Assembly (NCBI GenBank): GCA_016713175.1
Contig: JADJPQ010000016.1
Location: 40,601-104,600, forward strand
DNA: 64,000 nt
Direction: 5' to 3'
Source of the DNA: Planctomycetota bacterium
GTDB taxonomy: Bacteria; Planctomycetota; UBA1135; UBA2386
The notes under the pieces: model-generated
What the model saw: only the letters and a program-made list of their open reading frames with translations
Databases searched by the model: none
Told to the model about the DNA's origin: nothing
Part shown: piece after piece, positions 1-9,214 of the stretch
Position numbering within the stretch: the stretch's first letter is position 1
Layout: each line of letters starts with the position of its first letter
Program-made: the position numbers and the translations under genes

Positions 1-540
1 GTGCGAACGTGCCGGCCCATGCCACCTGCCCGCACCCAGGCGCGCGCGACCGAACGTTCGCCCGCGCAGCACATGCTCGACCTGTTCGACCAGGATGCGT
101 CGGGCGATTTGCGCGACGGCGAACTCGACGCCATGCTCCTGGGCCTGAGCCTACCGCCCGCATTCGCGCCGATCCTGCGGGGCCTCGACAAGAACGCCAG
201 CGGTGGCCTCGACGAGACCGAACTGACCGCGGCCCTGCAAGCGCTGCCACCCGCGCTGCTTGGCAACCTGCCCGGGGCCAAGGCGGCGAACAAGGCCACG
301 GCGCTGCCCGCGCCCTGGGGCGACATCGATCTCGATCGCGACGCGCTGATCGACAGCACGGAACTGGCGCGTTCGCTGCGGCAGATCGACCCGGAGCTGG
401 CGTCCTGGGCCCGGCAGATCCTGCAGGTTGCCGACACCGATCGCGACCAGCGCCTGTCGGCTGCCGAACTGGAAGCCGCGATGCCGGCCGGCAACAAAGC
501 GCCGGCGCAGGGCATGGTCGAGTCGCGCACGCGCGGCTAA
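1..540 (+). CDS. EF-hand domain protein (5' end possibly cut by window edge)
   Basis: The protein carries four calcium-loop motifs of the 12-residue EF-hand type: DQDASGDLRDGE, DKNASGGLDETE, DLDRDALIDSTE and DTDRDQRLSAAE, arranged as two pairs. This predicts a small calcium-binding protein. No signal peptide is visible, but the frame is open from base 1 (a GTG lies at position 1), so the true N-terminus may lie upstream. The stop codon is TAA at 538-540, and the next gene begins 10 bp downstream on the same strand, which suggests co-transcription. EF-hand proteins are common in planctomycete secretomes. The specific role is unknown. Confidence 0.8.
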   Translation: MRTCRPMPPARTQARATERSPAQHMLDLFDQDASGDLRDGELDAMLLGLSLPPAFAPILRGLDKNASGGLDETELTAALQALPPALLGNLPGAKAANKATALPAPWGDIDLDRDALIDSTELARSLRQIDPELASWARQILQVADTDRDQRLSAAELEAAMPAGNKAPAQGMVESRTRG

Positions 541-549
541 ACCAAGGGC

Positions 550-3500
550 GTGCGTAGTCGATCGCTCGTCGCCGCCTGCAGCGGCATCGTTCTGTTCGCG
601 TGGTGCAGTCGGCCGTTGACGGCGCAGATGCCCGCGTCGCCCGCCGATCCTGAACTCGCGGTCGTCCGCCTGGAGGCCTGCGGCGATCACGCCGGCGCCG
701 CTGCGGGCTGGTTGGACCTGGCCGAGATCGCCTGCCGCAGCGACGGCGGTGACGGACCGCAGGCCGCGGCGCTGGCCGGATACCATGCGGCTCGGGCCCT
801 GGAACAACACCGCCGCGCTCCGGCCGCCGCCGATTTCGCCGAACGGCTGCAAAGGCTGAGCACTTCGCGCCTCGCGCTGACCGTGCCCTGGCTCGCCGAC
901 CACTGCCTTGGCCTCGCGCTCGACTGGCGGATCGCCACCGGACACCCGGCCACCCGCGAACTGGCGGACCAGCTCGGCGTGCTGTCGCAGTTCTGGATCT
1001 GCGGCCCGTTCGCGAACGAACGCGGCGCCGGTCATGCGCAGGATCTGCCGCCGCAACACGGCTTCGATCCGGAAGCAACCTGGCCTGGCAAATTGCGGCC
1101 GGTCGGATGGCGCCTGCTGCCGCCGGCCGGCCCGGGCGGAACGATCGCATTGAGTCAGATCCTGCACCCCGCCGCGCAGAGTCTGTGCTACGTCGCCACG
1201 GCGGTCCTGGTCCAAGCGGAGCAGCTCGCCGTGCTCGAACTGGGCACCACCGGCGCCTACCGCGTATTCGTCAACGGCGCCGAGGTCGCCGCCCGCGACG
1301 TCGAACGCGCGTTCGTGCGCGATCAGGATGCGATCGCCACACCGCTGCGTGGCGGCACCAACCTGCTGGTGATCAAGCTGGGGCATCAGGAAGGGACGGA
1401 CTTCCAGTTCGCTGCGCGCCTCCGAGCGCTCGATGGCAAACCGCTCGGCGCCAGGGCCGACACCGCGCTGACGACGATGGCCGTCGCCGCGTCGATGACG
1501 CCGGCGACGATACCCGTGCCGGACGCGCTGCCCTCGTTGCGCGCCGCACTGCAGACCTCGGACCCGACCGGCGCCGATCAGGCGCGGCTGGCCTGGTTGC
1601 TGGCCGCGCGCCACGTCGACGGCGACCGCGATCGCCGCGACCGCGCCCTGGCCGAACAGGCGCTGCCACGCCGCCCCGACGATCTCGATCTACGGCTGCT
1701 GCTGGCCCGTAGTCGCATCCGCGCCGCCGCCCACGACGCCGACCGCGACGAAAACGCCCGTCGCCTCGACTACGAGGCGATCCTCGCCGCCGATCCGCGA
1801 CACGTCACGGCGCTCGTCGAACTCGGCCATCTGCTGCTGCACGAGACCGGGCTGGCCCGCGACGCCGAACGGCTGGCGCGCGCGGCGCTGGCCGTTCGCC
1901 CCGGCCACGCGGTCGCCACCTCGCTGCTGGCCGATGTGCACGCGCACGACGAACTGCCGGCGCTGGCCCGCCAACTGCTGATCGCGGCAGCCCGAGCGCC
2001 GGAAGCGCCACCGCATCTGCTCCGCCGCGCCGCGACCGCCTGCCGCGAGAACAACGATCCGCGCGGCCACCTGCTGTTGCGCCAGCGGATCCACGACCGG
2101 ACGCATGCGCTCGACGATGCGATCGCGCTGGCCGACCTGCTGCTGGACCTCGGTCGCCGCGACGACGCCGTGCCGCTGCTGCAGACCGCGATGGCGAACG
2201 AACCGTTCGCGCCGAGGCCACGCCGGATGCTCGCCGACCTGGCGATTGCCGAGAACCGCCTGGCCGACGCGCTGCGGATCTGGCGCGACTGGCTGACGAT
2301 CTCGCCGGACGACGACGACGCCTGGCGCGCGCTGGCGCACATCCACGCGTTGCGTGCCGCCGCCGGCGAGGCCACGGGCCGGCAGGATCAGATCGAAGCG
2401 CTGCGGGCGGCCCTGGAGTGCAATCCGAACCTGCGCGCCGAACAACGCCTGCTCGAGTTCCTGGCCAGCTCCGACACGCCGTTCTACGCCGGGTTCCAGA
2501 TCGACGGCGATGCCGCGCTGGCAGCCGACGCCGGACCGCCAGCCGATGCCGGGCAGGCCCGCGATCCGCTGCACTGGGTGCTGCGCCAGCAGGTCGTCGC
2601 CGCCCATCGCAACGGCACCCAGAGCAGTTACCACCACGAGATCGTCCGCGTGCTCAACGTCGACGGTGCCAGGCAGCTGGCGCGCTGGAGCCTGCCGTGG
2701 TACCGCGGCGAGCAACGCGCCCGGATGCTCGGCTGCGTGGTCCGCAAAGCCGACGGCACCGTGCAACGCCCGCCGCTGCGCGGCGCGCGCGTGCCGTTGG
2801 ATTCGCTGCAACCGGGCGACACCGTCGAACTGCAGGGCCGGGTCGACGACATCGCCCCGAGTTTCTTCGGCGACTACTTCGGCCTGGTGCACGAGTTCGG
2901 CGCCGACGACGGTTCGCCGGTGGCGCGTTCGGAACTGGTGGTAATCGCCGATCCTGGCCGCGAGTACGGTGTGCGTTCGGCGAACGGTGCGCCGGCGGCG
3001 GCCGCGACGACCCGCGCCGACGGCACCCGCGTGCTGCAGTTCGCGATGCACAACCTGCCCCGCGACCTGCCGGAACCTCGCCGGCCCGACCGTCGCGAGT
3101 TCGCGCCGCTCGTGCAGATCACCACGATGCGCGACTGGGACCACTTCGCCGGTTGGTGGTGGAACCTGATCCGCAACCAGCTGGAGGTGACGCCCGCGAT
3201 GCACGCCAAGATCACCGAGCTGACGGCGGGACTGACGACGACGGCACAGAAGGTCGCGGCGATCTACCGCTTCGTCAGCACCGATGTCCGCTACGAGGCG
3301 TGGGAATTCGGCGTGCACGGCTACAAGCCGTACGCGACGTCGGTGATCTTCGAACGCCGCCACGGCGACTGCAAGGACAAGGCGCTGCTGCTGTGCGCGA
3401 TGCTGGGTGCACTGGGCATCCCCTGTCAGCCGGTGCTGATCTTCGCCGATCCGTTGCGGACCACGGACGACCTGACGCTGGCGATGGTGCAGCAGTTCAA

Positions 3501-4314
3501 TCACTGCATCGCCTGGTTGCCGCCGCACGACGGCCTGCCGGGACGCTTCCTCGACGGCACCGCCGTCTGGCATCCCGACGACACGCTGCCCGACATGGAC
3601 CAGGGCGCCCGCGTGCTGATCGTCGATCGCGGCAAGGCCGAACTGCGCGACGTGCCGTGGACGACACCGGCGGCCAACACGGCTCTCCACGAATCCGTCG
3701 TCGAACTGCGCCCCGACGGCAGCGCCACGGTGCTGGTGCAGCGCACCCCCACCGGCAATGCCGCTGTCGAACTGCGTTCCGAATTGGCCACCGAGCCGGC
3801 GCGCGCCCGCGAGCAGCAGGAGCGTCAGCTGTTGACCCTGTTCGGCAAGGCCACCCTGACCGATCTGCAGGCCAGCGACCCGCAGCGACTCGACGAACCG
3901 GTCCGCCTGCAAGTCCGCGCCACGTTGACCGAGCTCGGCCAGCGTCTCGCGACCAGCTGGGAACTGCCCTCCGTCTTCGGCGGCGACAGTCGACAAGAAC
4001 TGACCACCGAGCCGACGCGCCACCAGCCCCTGCTGCTCGGCATCCCCGAACGCGACGTCCGGATCGTCCGCTACCGCTTGCCGTCCGGCTGGCGCCCGCG
4101 CGAACTGCCGGCCACCGCGACCGCGACCACGCCGTTCGGCAGCTTCACGCTGACCTGGCGCCACGACGGCGATCAAGTCGTCATCGAACGCACGGTCGAC
4201 TTCGTGCAGCCGAGAATCGGGGCGGAAGCCTATCCCGAGTTCCGCGCCTTCGTCGCCGCCCTCGCCGACGCCGATGCCCGACGCGTCGTACTGACGCGGG
4301 AGGACGTCCGATGA
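550..4314 (+). CDS. Secreted DUF3857/TPR/transglutaminase-like protein (active-site triad present)
   Basis: This is a 1254-residue protein. The GTG at 550 is chosen because it supplies a signal peptide (basic start, hydrophobic stretch, then LTAQ); the next ATG at 628 would remove it. TPR-like helical repeats fill about residues 330-640. A DUF3857 beta-domain follows (about 670-850), then a transglutaminase-like core. The core has HGDCKDKA with Cys941, His985 in the NHCIAW motif and Asp1002 in FLDGT, which fits the Cys-His-Asp triad of the superfamily. Such proteins are thought to act on proteins or peptides outside the cytoplasm; the substrate is unknown. Its stop overlaps the start of a paralogue of the same architecture by 4 bp (ATGA), so the two are probably translated together. 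Confidence 0.85.
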   Translation: MRSRSLVAACSGIVLFAWCSRPLTAQMPASPADPELAVVRLEACGDHAGAAAGWLDLAEIACRSDGGDGPQAAALAGYHAARALEQHRRAPAAADFAERLQRLSTSRLALTVPWLADHCLGLALDWRIATGHPATRELADQLGVLSQFWICGPFANERGAGHAQDLPPQHGFDPEATWPGKLRPVGWRLLPPAGPGGTIALSQILHPAAQSLCYVATAVLVQAEQLAVLELGTTGAYRVFVNGAEVAARDVERAFVRDQDAIATPLRGGTNLLVIKLGHQEGTDFQFAARLRALDGKPLGARADTALTTMAVAASMTPATIPVPDALPSLRAALQTSDPTGADQARLAWLLAARHVDGDRDRRDRALAEQALPRRPDDLDLRLLLARSRIRAAAHDADRDENARRLDYEAILAADPRHVTALVELGHLLLHETGLARDAERLARAALAVRPGHAVATSLLADVHAHDELPALARQLLIAAARAPEAPPHLLRRAATACRENNDPRGHLLLRQRIHDRTHALDDAIALADLLLDLGRRDDAVPLLQTAMANEPFAPRPRRMLADLAIAENRLADALRIWRDWLTISPDDDDAWRALAHIHALRAAAGEATGRQDQIEALRAALECNPNLRAEQRLLEFLASSDTPFYAGFQIDGDAALAADAGPPADAGQARDPLHWVLRQQVVAAHRNGTQSSYHHEIVRVLNVDGARQLARWSLPWYRGEQRARMLGCVVRKADGTVQRPPLRGARVPLDSLQPGDTVELQGRVDDIAPSFFGDYFGLVHEFGADDGSPVARSELVVIADPGREYGVRSANGAPAAAATTRADGTRVLQFAMHNLPRDLPEPRRPDRREFAPLVQITTMRDWDHFAGWWWNLIRNQLEVTPAMHAKITELTAGLTTTAQKVAAIYRFVSTDVRYEAWEFGVHGYKPYATSVIFERRHGDCKDKALLLCAMLGALGIPCQPVLIFADPLRTTDDLTLAMVQQFNHCIAWLPPHDGLPGRFLDGTAVWHPDDTLPDMDQGARVLIVDRGKAELRDVPWTTPAANTALHESVVELRPDGSATVLVQRTPTGNAAVELRSELATEPARAREQQERQLLTLFGKATLTDLQASDPQRLDEPVRLQVRATLTELGQRLATSWELPSVFGGDSRQELTTEPTRHQPLLLGIPERDVRIVRYRLPSGWRPRELPATATATTPFGSFTLTWRHDGDQVVIERTVDFVQPRIGAEAYPEFRAFVAALADADARRVVLTREDVR

Positions 4315-7300
4315 ACCGCCACACCCGCCGTTCTGGCCTGTCGTGGCTGCTGTGGTCACTGTGGTCGCTGCCGACGCTGTTGCCGGCGCAAGATGCAGCG
4401 ACCGCCGTGGCCGAAGCACTCGTCGCGAAACTCGCTCCCGAACGCGACGATGCGGATGCGATCCTGCAGCGCCTGATCCGCGTGGCCTGCACCCACGCCG
4501 AATCCCCGCTGGCCGCGATCGCCTTCGCCGAGGCGATCGACTCGGTCACCGCCGCGCCGGACCCGGCTGCTGCGCGGGAACTGCTGCACCGGCTCCGCCC
4601 CGCCAGGCTGCATGGCCTGGCCGACGTGCTGTGCCGCCGCCTCGAGTACGACATCGCGTTCACGCTGTCGGGCCGGACTGCCGCCCATGGTCCTGCCGAC
4701 CACGACATCTGCCGCGACTTCGCGACTGCGCTGGCCGTGGTCGGTCCGTTCGGCGACGCCGGCGACCATCACGTCGGCGTGGTCTACGCCCCGGAACTGC
4801 GCTTTCCCGAACCCGGCGAACGACTGGCCGGCCGCTTTGGTCCGGTGCTTTCGCGCATCGTGCGGCGGCCGCGCCACGAGAGTCGGGTGTCGTTGCCCGA
4901 ACGTTCGCGGGCCTTGACCGGCGTCTGGTACGCCTGGCACCGGGTGCACACGGCCGAGCCGTTGGCCGGGTTCGTCGAGATCGACATCGACGGCGCCTGG
5001 CAGGCGTTCCTGGATGGCCACGAACTCGAGCGCGTCGAGCCCTGGCTGCAGAACGGTCCGACCCGGCGACGGCTCGGCATCCGGCTGGTGCCCGGTGAAC
5101 ACCACCTGCTGGTCAAGACCTGCAGCAACGACGGCTCCCGCGTCGGCATCCGCTGGATCGACGCCGACGGGCGCGCACTGCCGCTGCGCGAGCTCGCGGC
5201 CGACAGCCCGCGGACCCCGCCGCCGACCGACGATCCGCGCGATCCGGCGCAGTTCGTCGATGGCCTGACGGTGCTCGAACAGGCCCTGGCCCGGTCGACC
5301 GGCGCGACTCGCGACCTGCTGCGCGTGGTGGTCGCGCACCTTGCCCGCCGCGAACGCCAGGCCGATCGGGCGCTCGAACTGCTGCTCGCGGCGGAACAGG
5401 ACCCACCCGCGGCACCCGAGCTGCAGCTGGCGATCGCCGGCATGCTGCGGGCCACGGCGGCGATTCCCGAAGAGCGCCGCGCTGCCGCCGCCCGGAGGAT
5501 CGAGGACTCGGCCTTGCCGAACCTGCCGGCAAACCACCATCGCGCCCGGCTGACGCGCGTCCGCCAACTCGAGGAACAGGACCGCCGCGAAGATGCGCTC
5601 CGCCTGCTGCGCGAGGCCATCGGCAAGGGCGACGCCGGGCCGGAGACGTTCTGGATGCTGTATGGAGTCAATCGCGCGCTCGAGTTCACCACCGAGGAAC
5701 CGGCATTGTTGGCCGATTGGGCCGCGGCGTGCCCGCGCGACTCGCGGCCGCGCCGGATGTTGGCCGAACGGGCCAGGAGCCTCGGTGCCGCGACGGCTGC
5801 GCTGCAGGGCATGCACGCCGTCGCACTGCTGCGCACCGATTCCGACAATGCCGTCAGCACGACGTTCTGGCTGGCGCTCGATCTCGGGCAGTTCGACATC
5901 GCCAGGGCGATGATCGATCGCTTGACCGCGCCGCCTGCTGCCGGCGAGGTCGAGAGCCTGCATCGCCTGCAGTGGCGGTCGTTCCTGCACTGGCGTGCCG
6001 ACGAGACCGAGGCCGCAACCGCCGCGCTGCGCGCGCTCGCCGACCATCCGGATGCCGATGCCGAACTGCTGCGCCGCACCGGCGAACGCTGCCTGGCCCA
6101 GGACCAGCCGGAACTGGCCCGCGACTGCTGGCGCCGGGCGCTGCACCTGCAACCCGATCACGTCGCCACGAAGGAGCTGCTGCGGGGCATCGGCGAGCCG
6201 CCTGCCCCCGAGGTGTGCGCGCGTTTCCGCCGCGATGGCGATGCCGCGATTGCCGCGTTCAAGGCCGGAGAACGCGAACAGACCGCGTCGACGACCGCCC
6301 TGATCGACCAGACGATCATCGAACTGCACGCCGACGGCAGCCATGCCACCGAAGTCCACCAGCTGCGCCGGATCAACGACCAGGCCGGGGTCGAGCAGCA
6401 CACCAACGCGGCCGATCCGGCCAACGCCGACGACCTGCTGCTGGTCCGCACGATCACTGCCGACGGCCGATCCTGGGTGCCGGTCGAGGTCGACCGTTCG
6501 TTCGCGATGCCGCGCGTCGAACCCGGCGCATTCGTCGAATGGCGCTACCGGGAACACAGTGAAGCGCCAGGCGCCGACCCGCTGCGCGTGACCGAGTTCC
6601 ATCTGCAGTCGGGGAGCGAACCGTACGTGCTGTCCGAACTCGTACTGATCCGTCCGACCGACTGCCGCGGTGAACTGCGCACGCGCCGGACCGGGCCACC
6701 GGATGAGACGATCGCGCTCGACGACGGTCGCCAGGCGTTGATCTGGCGGCGCGAACAGCAGCCACGCCTCCCCGACGAGCCATTCGCCCCGGCGGCCGAG
6801 GACCTGGTGCCGATCGTCGGCTTCGGCGAGGACGGGTCCTGGCTGCCGGCGGCACGTGGCGGACGCGTCCAATTGCTGCAACGCACCCACCCGACGCCGC
6901 CGATCCGCAGCAAGGCCGGCCAACTGTTCGCGGATTGCACCGACGACACGACCCGGTTGCAGCGCGCCTGGCAGTGGTGCCAGCAGCAGATCGAACCCGG
7001 ATCCGCCGACAACGCCACCGAGGGCCTGTTGCGTGGCAAGGGCAGCGCCTTCCTGGTGACGGTGGCGTTGCTCCGCGCCGCGGACGTGCCGCTGACCACG
7101 GCATTCGCCGTGCACGCGCGCGCCGATCTCGATGCCGCGGGTCCGCCGCTGTTTGGCGACAGCGATCGGTTTCCGCTGCCCGCGGTGCGGATCGAACCAC
7201 GCGGCGGCACGCCGACCTGGTTGTTCGTCGACTCGCCGCGGTGGTTCCCGCCGGGCGCCGTCGCGGCGCAGCGGTCGGGCGCGCCGGCGTTGCTGGCGCA

Positions 7301-7991
7301 TGCCGATCGGATCGAACTGATCCGCTTGCCGACCGCCGCCGCCCCGGCGCCGTTCACCAGCCGCGTCACGGCCACCGGCACCGTCGGGGAACGCGCCGTC
7401 CGGGTCGAAGCCGAGGTCCTTTTGTTCGATGCCATGGGCTATGCGTTCGCCGAGAACCTGCGACAGCGCAAGGCCGACGTGCGAAAGCAGTTCGCCCGCC
7501 AGATCTGCCAGCAACTGTTCGCCGAATGGCGGGTGCGGGCCGGCGAACCGAAGGAACTCGATCCGGGCGGCAAACCGCTGCTGCTGGCCGCAACCGTGGA
7601 ACGGGCCGGACCGCAACGCCGCGGCGACGACGGCTGGCTGCTGCCGCTGCCGCTGCCGCCTGGCAAGTTCCTGGCCAACTTCGGCGATCGCGCCGAACGT
7701 ACGCTGCCGCTGGTGTTGACCATGCCGATGCAGGCCGACTGGGTCTTCGAACTGGATCCCACCGACAACCTCGAGTTCGGCGACCTGCCGGCACCGCTGC
7801 TGGTGCAGCACGGACCACTGGACTACCAGCTGACGCTGACCAGGCTCGGCCGGCGGATACGGATCGAACGGCGCGTGCGCCTGGCGCCGGCGACACTCGC
7901 GGTCACCGCGTTCGGCGAATGGGTGCGCATCCTGGAGACCATCGACCGCGCCGAACAGCAGAGCCTGACGCTGCTGCAGCGCACTCGCTGA
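4311..7991 (+). CDS. Secreted DUF3857/TPR/transglutaminase-like paralogue lacking catalytic Cys and His
   Basis: This 1226-residue protein starts at the ATG that overlaps the upstream stop. A hydrophobic signal segment (LSWLLWSLWSLPTLLPAQ) follows the start. TPR-like repeats (about 250-620) lead into a DUF3857-like beta-domain and a transglutaminase-like fold, as in the upstream gene. Aligned without gaps to the upstream core, the catalytic Cys falls on Lys910 within RGKGSAF. The His is not conserved, but the Asp motif is retained (FVDSPRW). It may therefore be a non-catalytic partner or a regulator of the upstream enzyme. The family is clear; the inactivity is inferred from one manual alignment. 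Confidence 0.8.
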   Translation: MNRHTRRSGLSWLLWSLWSLPTLLPAQDAATAVAEALVAKLAPERDDADAILQRLIRVACTHAESPLAAIAFAEAIDSVTAAPDPAAARELLHRLRPARLHGLADVLCRRLEYDIAFTLSGRTAAHGPADHDICRDFATALAVVGPFGDAGDHHVGVVYAPELRFPEPGERLAGRFGPVLSRIVRRPRHESRVSLPERSRALTGVWYAWHRVHTAEPLAGFVEIDIDGAWQAFLDGHELERVEPWLQNGPTRRRLGIRLVPGEHHLLVKTCSNDGSRVGIRWIDADGRALPLRELAADSPRTPPPTDDPRDPAQFVDGLTVLEQALARSTGATRDLLRVVVAHLARRERQADRALELLLAAEQDPPAAPELQLAIAGMLRATAAIPEERRAAAARRIEDSALPNLPANHHRARLTRVRQLEEQDRREDALRLLREAIGKGDAGPETFWMLYGVNRALEFTTEEPALLADWAAACPRDSRPRRMLAERARSLGAATAALQGMHAVALLRTDSDNAVSTTFWLALDLGQFDIARAMIDRLTAPPAAGEVESLHRLQWRSFLHWRADETEAATAALRALADHPDADAELLRRTGERCLAQDQPELARDCWRRALHLQPDHVATKELLRGIGEPPAPEVCARFRRDGDAAIAAFKAGEREQTASTTALIDQTIIELHADGSHATEVHQLRRINDQAGVEQHTNAADPANADDLLLVRTITADGRSWVPVEVDRSFAMPRVEPGAFVEWRYREHSEAPGADPLRVTEFHLQSGSEPYVLSELVLIRPTDCRGELRTRRTGPPDETIALDDGRQALIWRREQQPRLPDEPFAPAAEDLVPIVGFGEDGSWLPAARGGRVQLLQRTHPTPPIRSKAGQLFADCTDDTTRLQRAWQWCQQQIEPGSADNATEGLLRGKGSAFLVTVALLRAADVPLTTAFAVHARADLDAAGPPLFGDSDRFPLPAVRIEPRGGTPTWLFVDSPRWFPPGAVAAQRSGAPALLAHADRIELIRLPTAAAPAPFTSRVTATGTVGERAVRVEAEVLLFDAMGYAFAENLRQRKADVRKQFARQICQQLFAEWRVRAGEPKELDPGGKPLLLAATVERAGPQRRGDDGWLLPLPLPPGKFLANFGDRAERTLPLVLTMPMQADWVFELDPTDNLEFGDLPAPLLVQHGPLDYQLTLTRLGRRIRIERRVRLAPATLAVTAFGEWVRILETIDRAEQQSLTLLQRTR

Positions 7992-8003
7992 CCGCGGTCA
8001 GCG
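7986..8003. terminator. 18-bp palindrome spanning two convergent stop codons
   Basis: The sequence CGCTGACCGCGGTCAGCG is a perfect inverted repeat. It contains the TGA of the upstream plus-strand gene (7989-7991) and, on the other strand, the TGA of the glycosylasparaginase gene (7998-8000). Only six bases separate the two genes. RNA from either strand could form the same hairpin, so it may act as a compact bidirectional terminator or mRNA 3'-end stabiliser. There is no U-tract on either side. Confidence 0.45.
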
Positions 8004-9068
8004 CGGTGCCGTGGCGAACTGCGCCGCAGTGTCGAGCAGCCGCGCCCCGGCGTCATCGGCGACCGCGAACTTCGACGGGTACATCGACGCCGCGCCGAAC
8101 TGACCGTTCTTGCCGACGGCGTAGAACTTGACCTGGAAGTTCGGCCGCCCCTGATCGTCGAGCAGCCGCTTGACCTTGGTCAACCGCACGACCCGCTGCA
8201 CCGCAGCCACGCACGCATCCGTCGGCGATTTGCCGGCCGCCATCTGCTGCACGATGAACGCGCCGCCATTGGCCAGGATGCAGGCCTCGCCGCGCCCGGT
8301 GGAGCCGCCGGTGCCGACGTCGTTGTCGCAGTAGTTGCCGCAACCGATCAGCGGCGAATCGCCGACCCGCCCCGGGATCTTGAACGCCAGCCCCGAGGTC
8401 GTCGTGCACGAGCCGCAGTCGCCGTTGGCGTCGACGGCGCCGAGGTGGATCGTGCCAGTCTTGTGCTTCCACTGATCGAACCAGGCCTTGCCGTGCGGGC
8501 CGTTCTCGTCGGGGTGGAGCCACTTGTCGGCGGCGCCGCGGCGTTCGCGCCACTCGAGCCAGACCTTGCGCGAGGCCGCGGTCAACAACTCGACCACGGG
8601 AAAGCCGTAGCTCCTGGCGAACCGCAACGCGCCTTCGCCGACCAGCAGCACGTGGTCGGTGTGTCGCATGACCTTCAACGCCACCTGCGACGGATTCTGG
8701 ATGCCTTGCAGGGCCGCGACGGCACCGGCGAGTCCCGAAGGGCCGTCCATCACGCAGGCGTCGAGTTCGACGACCCCCTCTTCGTTCGGCAGGCCGCCAA
8801 GGCCGACGCTGTCGTCCAGCGGATCGTCCTCGACGACCGTCACGCCCGCGACCGCGGCGTCGACCGGCCGCCAGCCGGCCAACATCTTCTCGACGGCGAT
8901 CTGGACCGCCTGCAGACCGTTCTCGCTGGCGACCGCGACCGGGGAGCGCAGGCGGGTGGCAGGAGCGAGCGACGCCGAGGCGACGGCGGGCTCAGCGGTA
9001 CAAGCGACCCCGGCCAGACCGGCGGCCGAGGACTGCAGGAACGCACGGCGGGAGCAGGATTGGCTCAT
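7998..9068 (-). CDS. N4-(beta-N-acetylglucosaminyl)-L-asparaginase (glycosylasparaginase), Tat-exported
   Basis: This is a 356-residue Ntn-hydrolase of the aspartylglucosaminidase family, which cleaves the bond between asparagine and N-linked GlcNAc and matures by self-cleavage before a threonine. The likely nucleophile is Thr206 in TGTIHLGAVD. Substrate-site segments such as IPGRVGDSPLIGCGNYC and GSTGRGEA are also visible. The start at MSQSCSRRAFLQ gives a twin-arginine signal peptide; an upstream in-frame start would bury it. Export implies action outside the cytoplasm, perhaps on glycoprotein debris. The start region and about 60 bp upstream are duplicated near 47.4 kb next to mtnP, where the rest of this gene is missing. 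Confidence 0.88.
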   Translation of the reverse strand: MSQSCSRRAFLQSSAAGLAGVACTAEPAVASASLAPATRLRSPVAVASENGLQAVQIAVEKMLAGWRPVDAAVAGVTVVEDDPLDDSVGLGGLPNEEGVVELDACVMDGPSGLAGAVAALQGIQNPSQVALKVMRHTDHVLLVGEGALRFARSYGFPVVELLTAASRKVWLEWRERRGAADKWLHPDENGPHGKAWFDQWKHKTGTIHLGAVDANGDCGSCTTTSGLAFKIPGRVGDSPLIGCGNYCDNDVGTGGSTGRGEACILANGGAFIVQQMAAGKSPTDACVAAVQRVVRLTKVKRLLDDQGRPNFQVKFYAVGKNGQFGAASMYPSKFAVADDAGARLLDTAAQFATAPR

Positions 9069-9126
9069 GCCGACAGTGTCCGCACTGCCGCGGCCGGACC
9101 GCAAGCGTCAGCCGAGGTACTGCTGC
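9029..9126. repeat. Duplicated segment, copy A (glycosylasparaginase start plus an mtnP-like 3' end)
   Basis: This ~98-bp stretch matches 47380-47484 at high identity by eye, with a short indel (about 4 bp plus a few substitutions) just upstream of the ATG. It covers the first codons of the Tat signal peptide, the upstream spacer and, on the minus strand, codons reading QQYLG-stop. Those are also the last codons of mtnP in copy B. The segment therefore appears to carry the tail of an mtnP gene that is otherwise absent here. Confidence 0.75.
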
Positions 9127-9214
9127 GGTTCGAGACGTGAGAACGCACGATCCGTCTGCGGACCGGAGGAACGCCCGGTCGGCTCGCCAACCAAGGGCCC
9201 GCGCTCGTCGAGCA

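Noticed and set aside
151..1614. Long minus-strand open frame opposite the first transglutaminase-like gene
   Set aside because: The translation is Arg/Gly/Gln-rich without domains. High-GC genes commonly leave the antisense frame open, and the plus-strand genes have clear motifs.
1690..4419. Minus-strand open frame of about 900 codons
   Set aside because: It is the mirror of the DUF3857/transglutaminase coding frame, with no start signal and no recognisable protein features.
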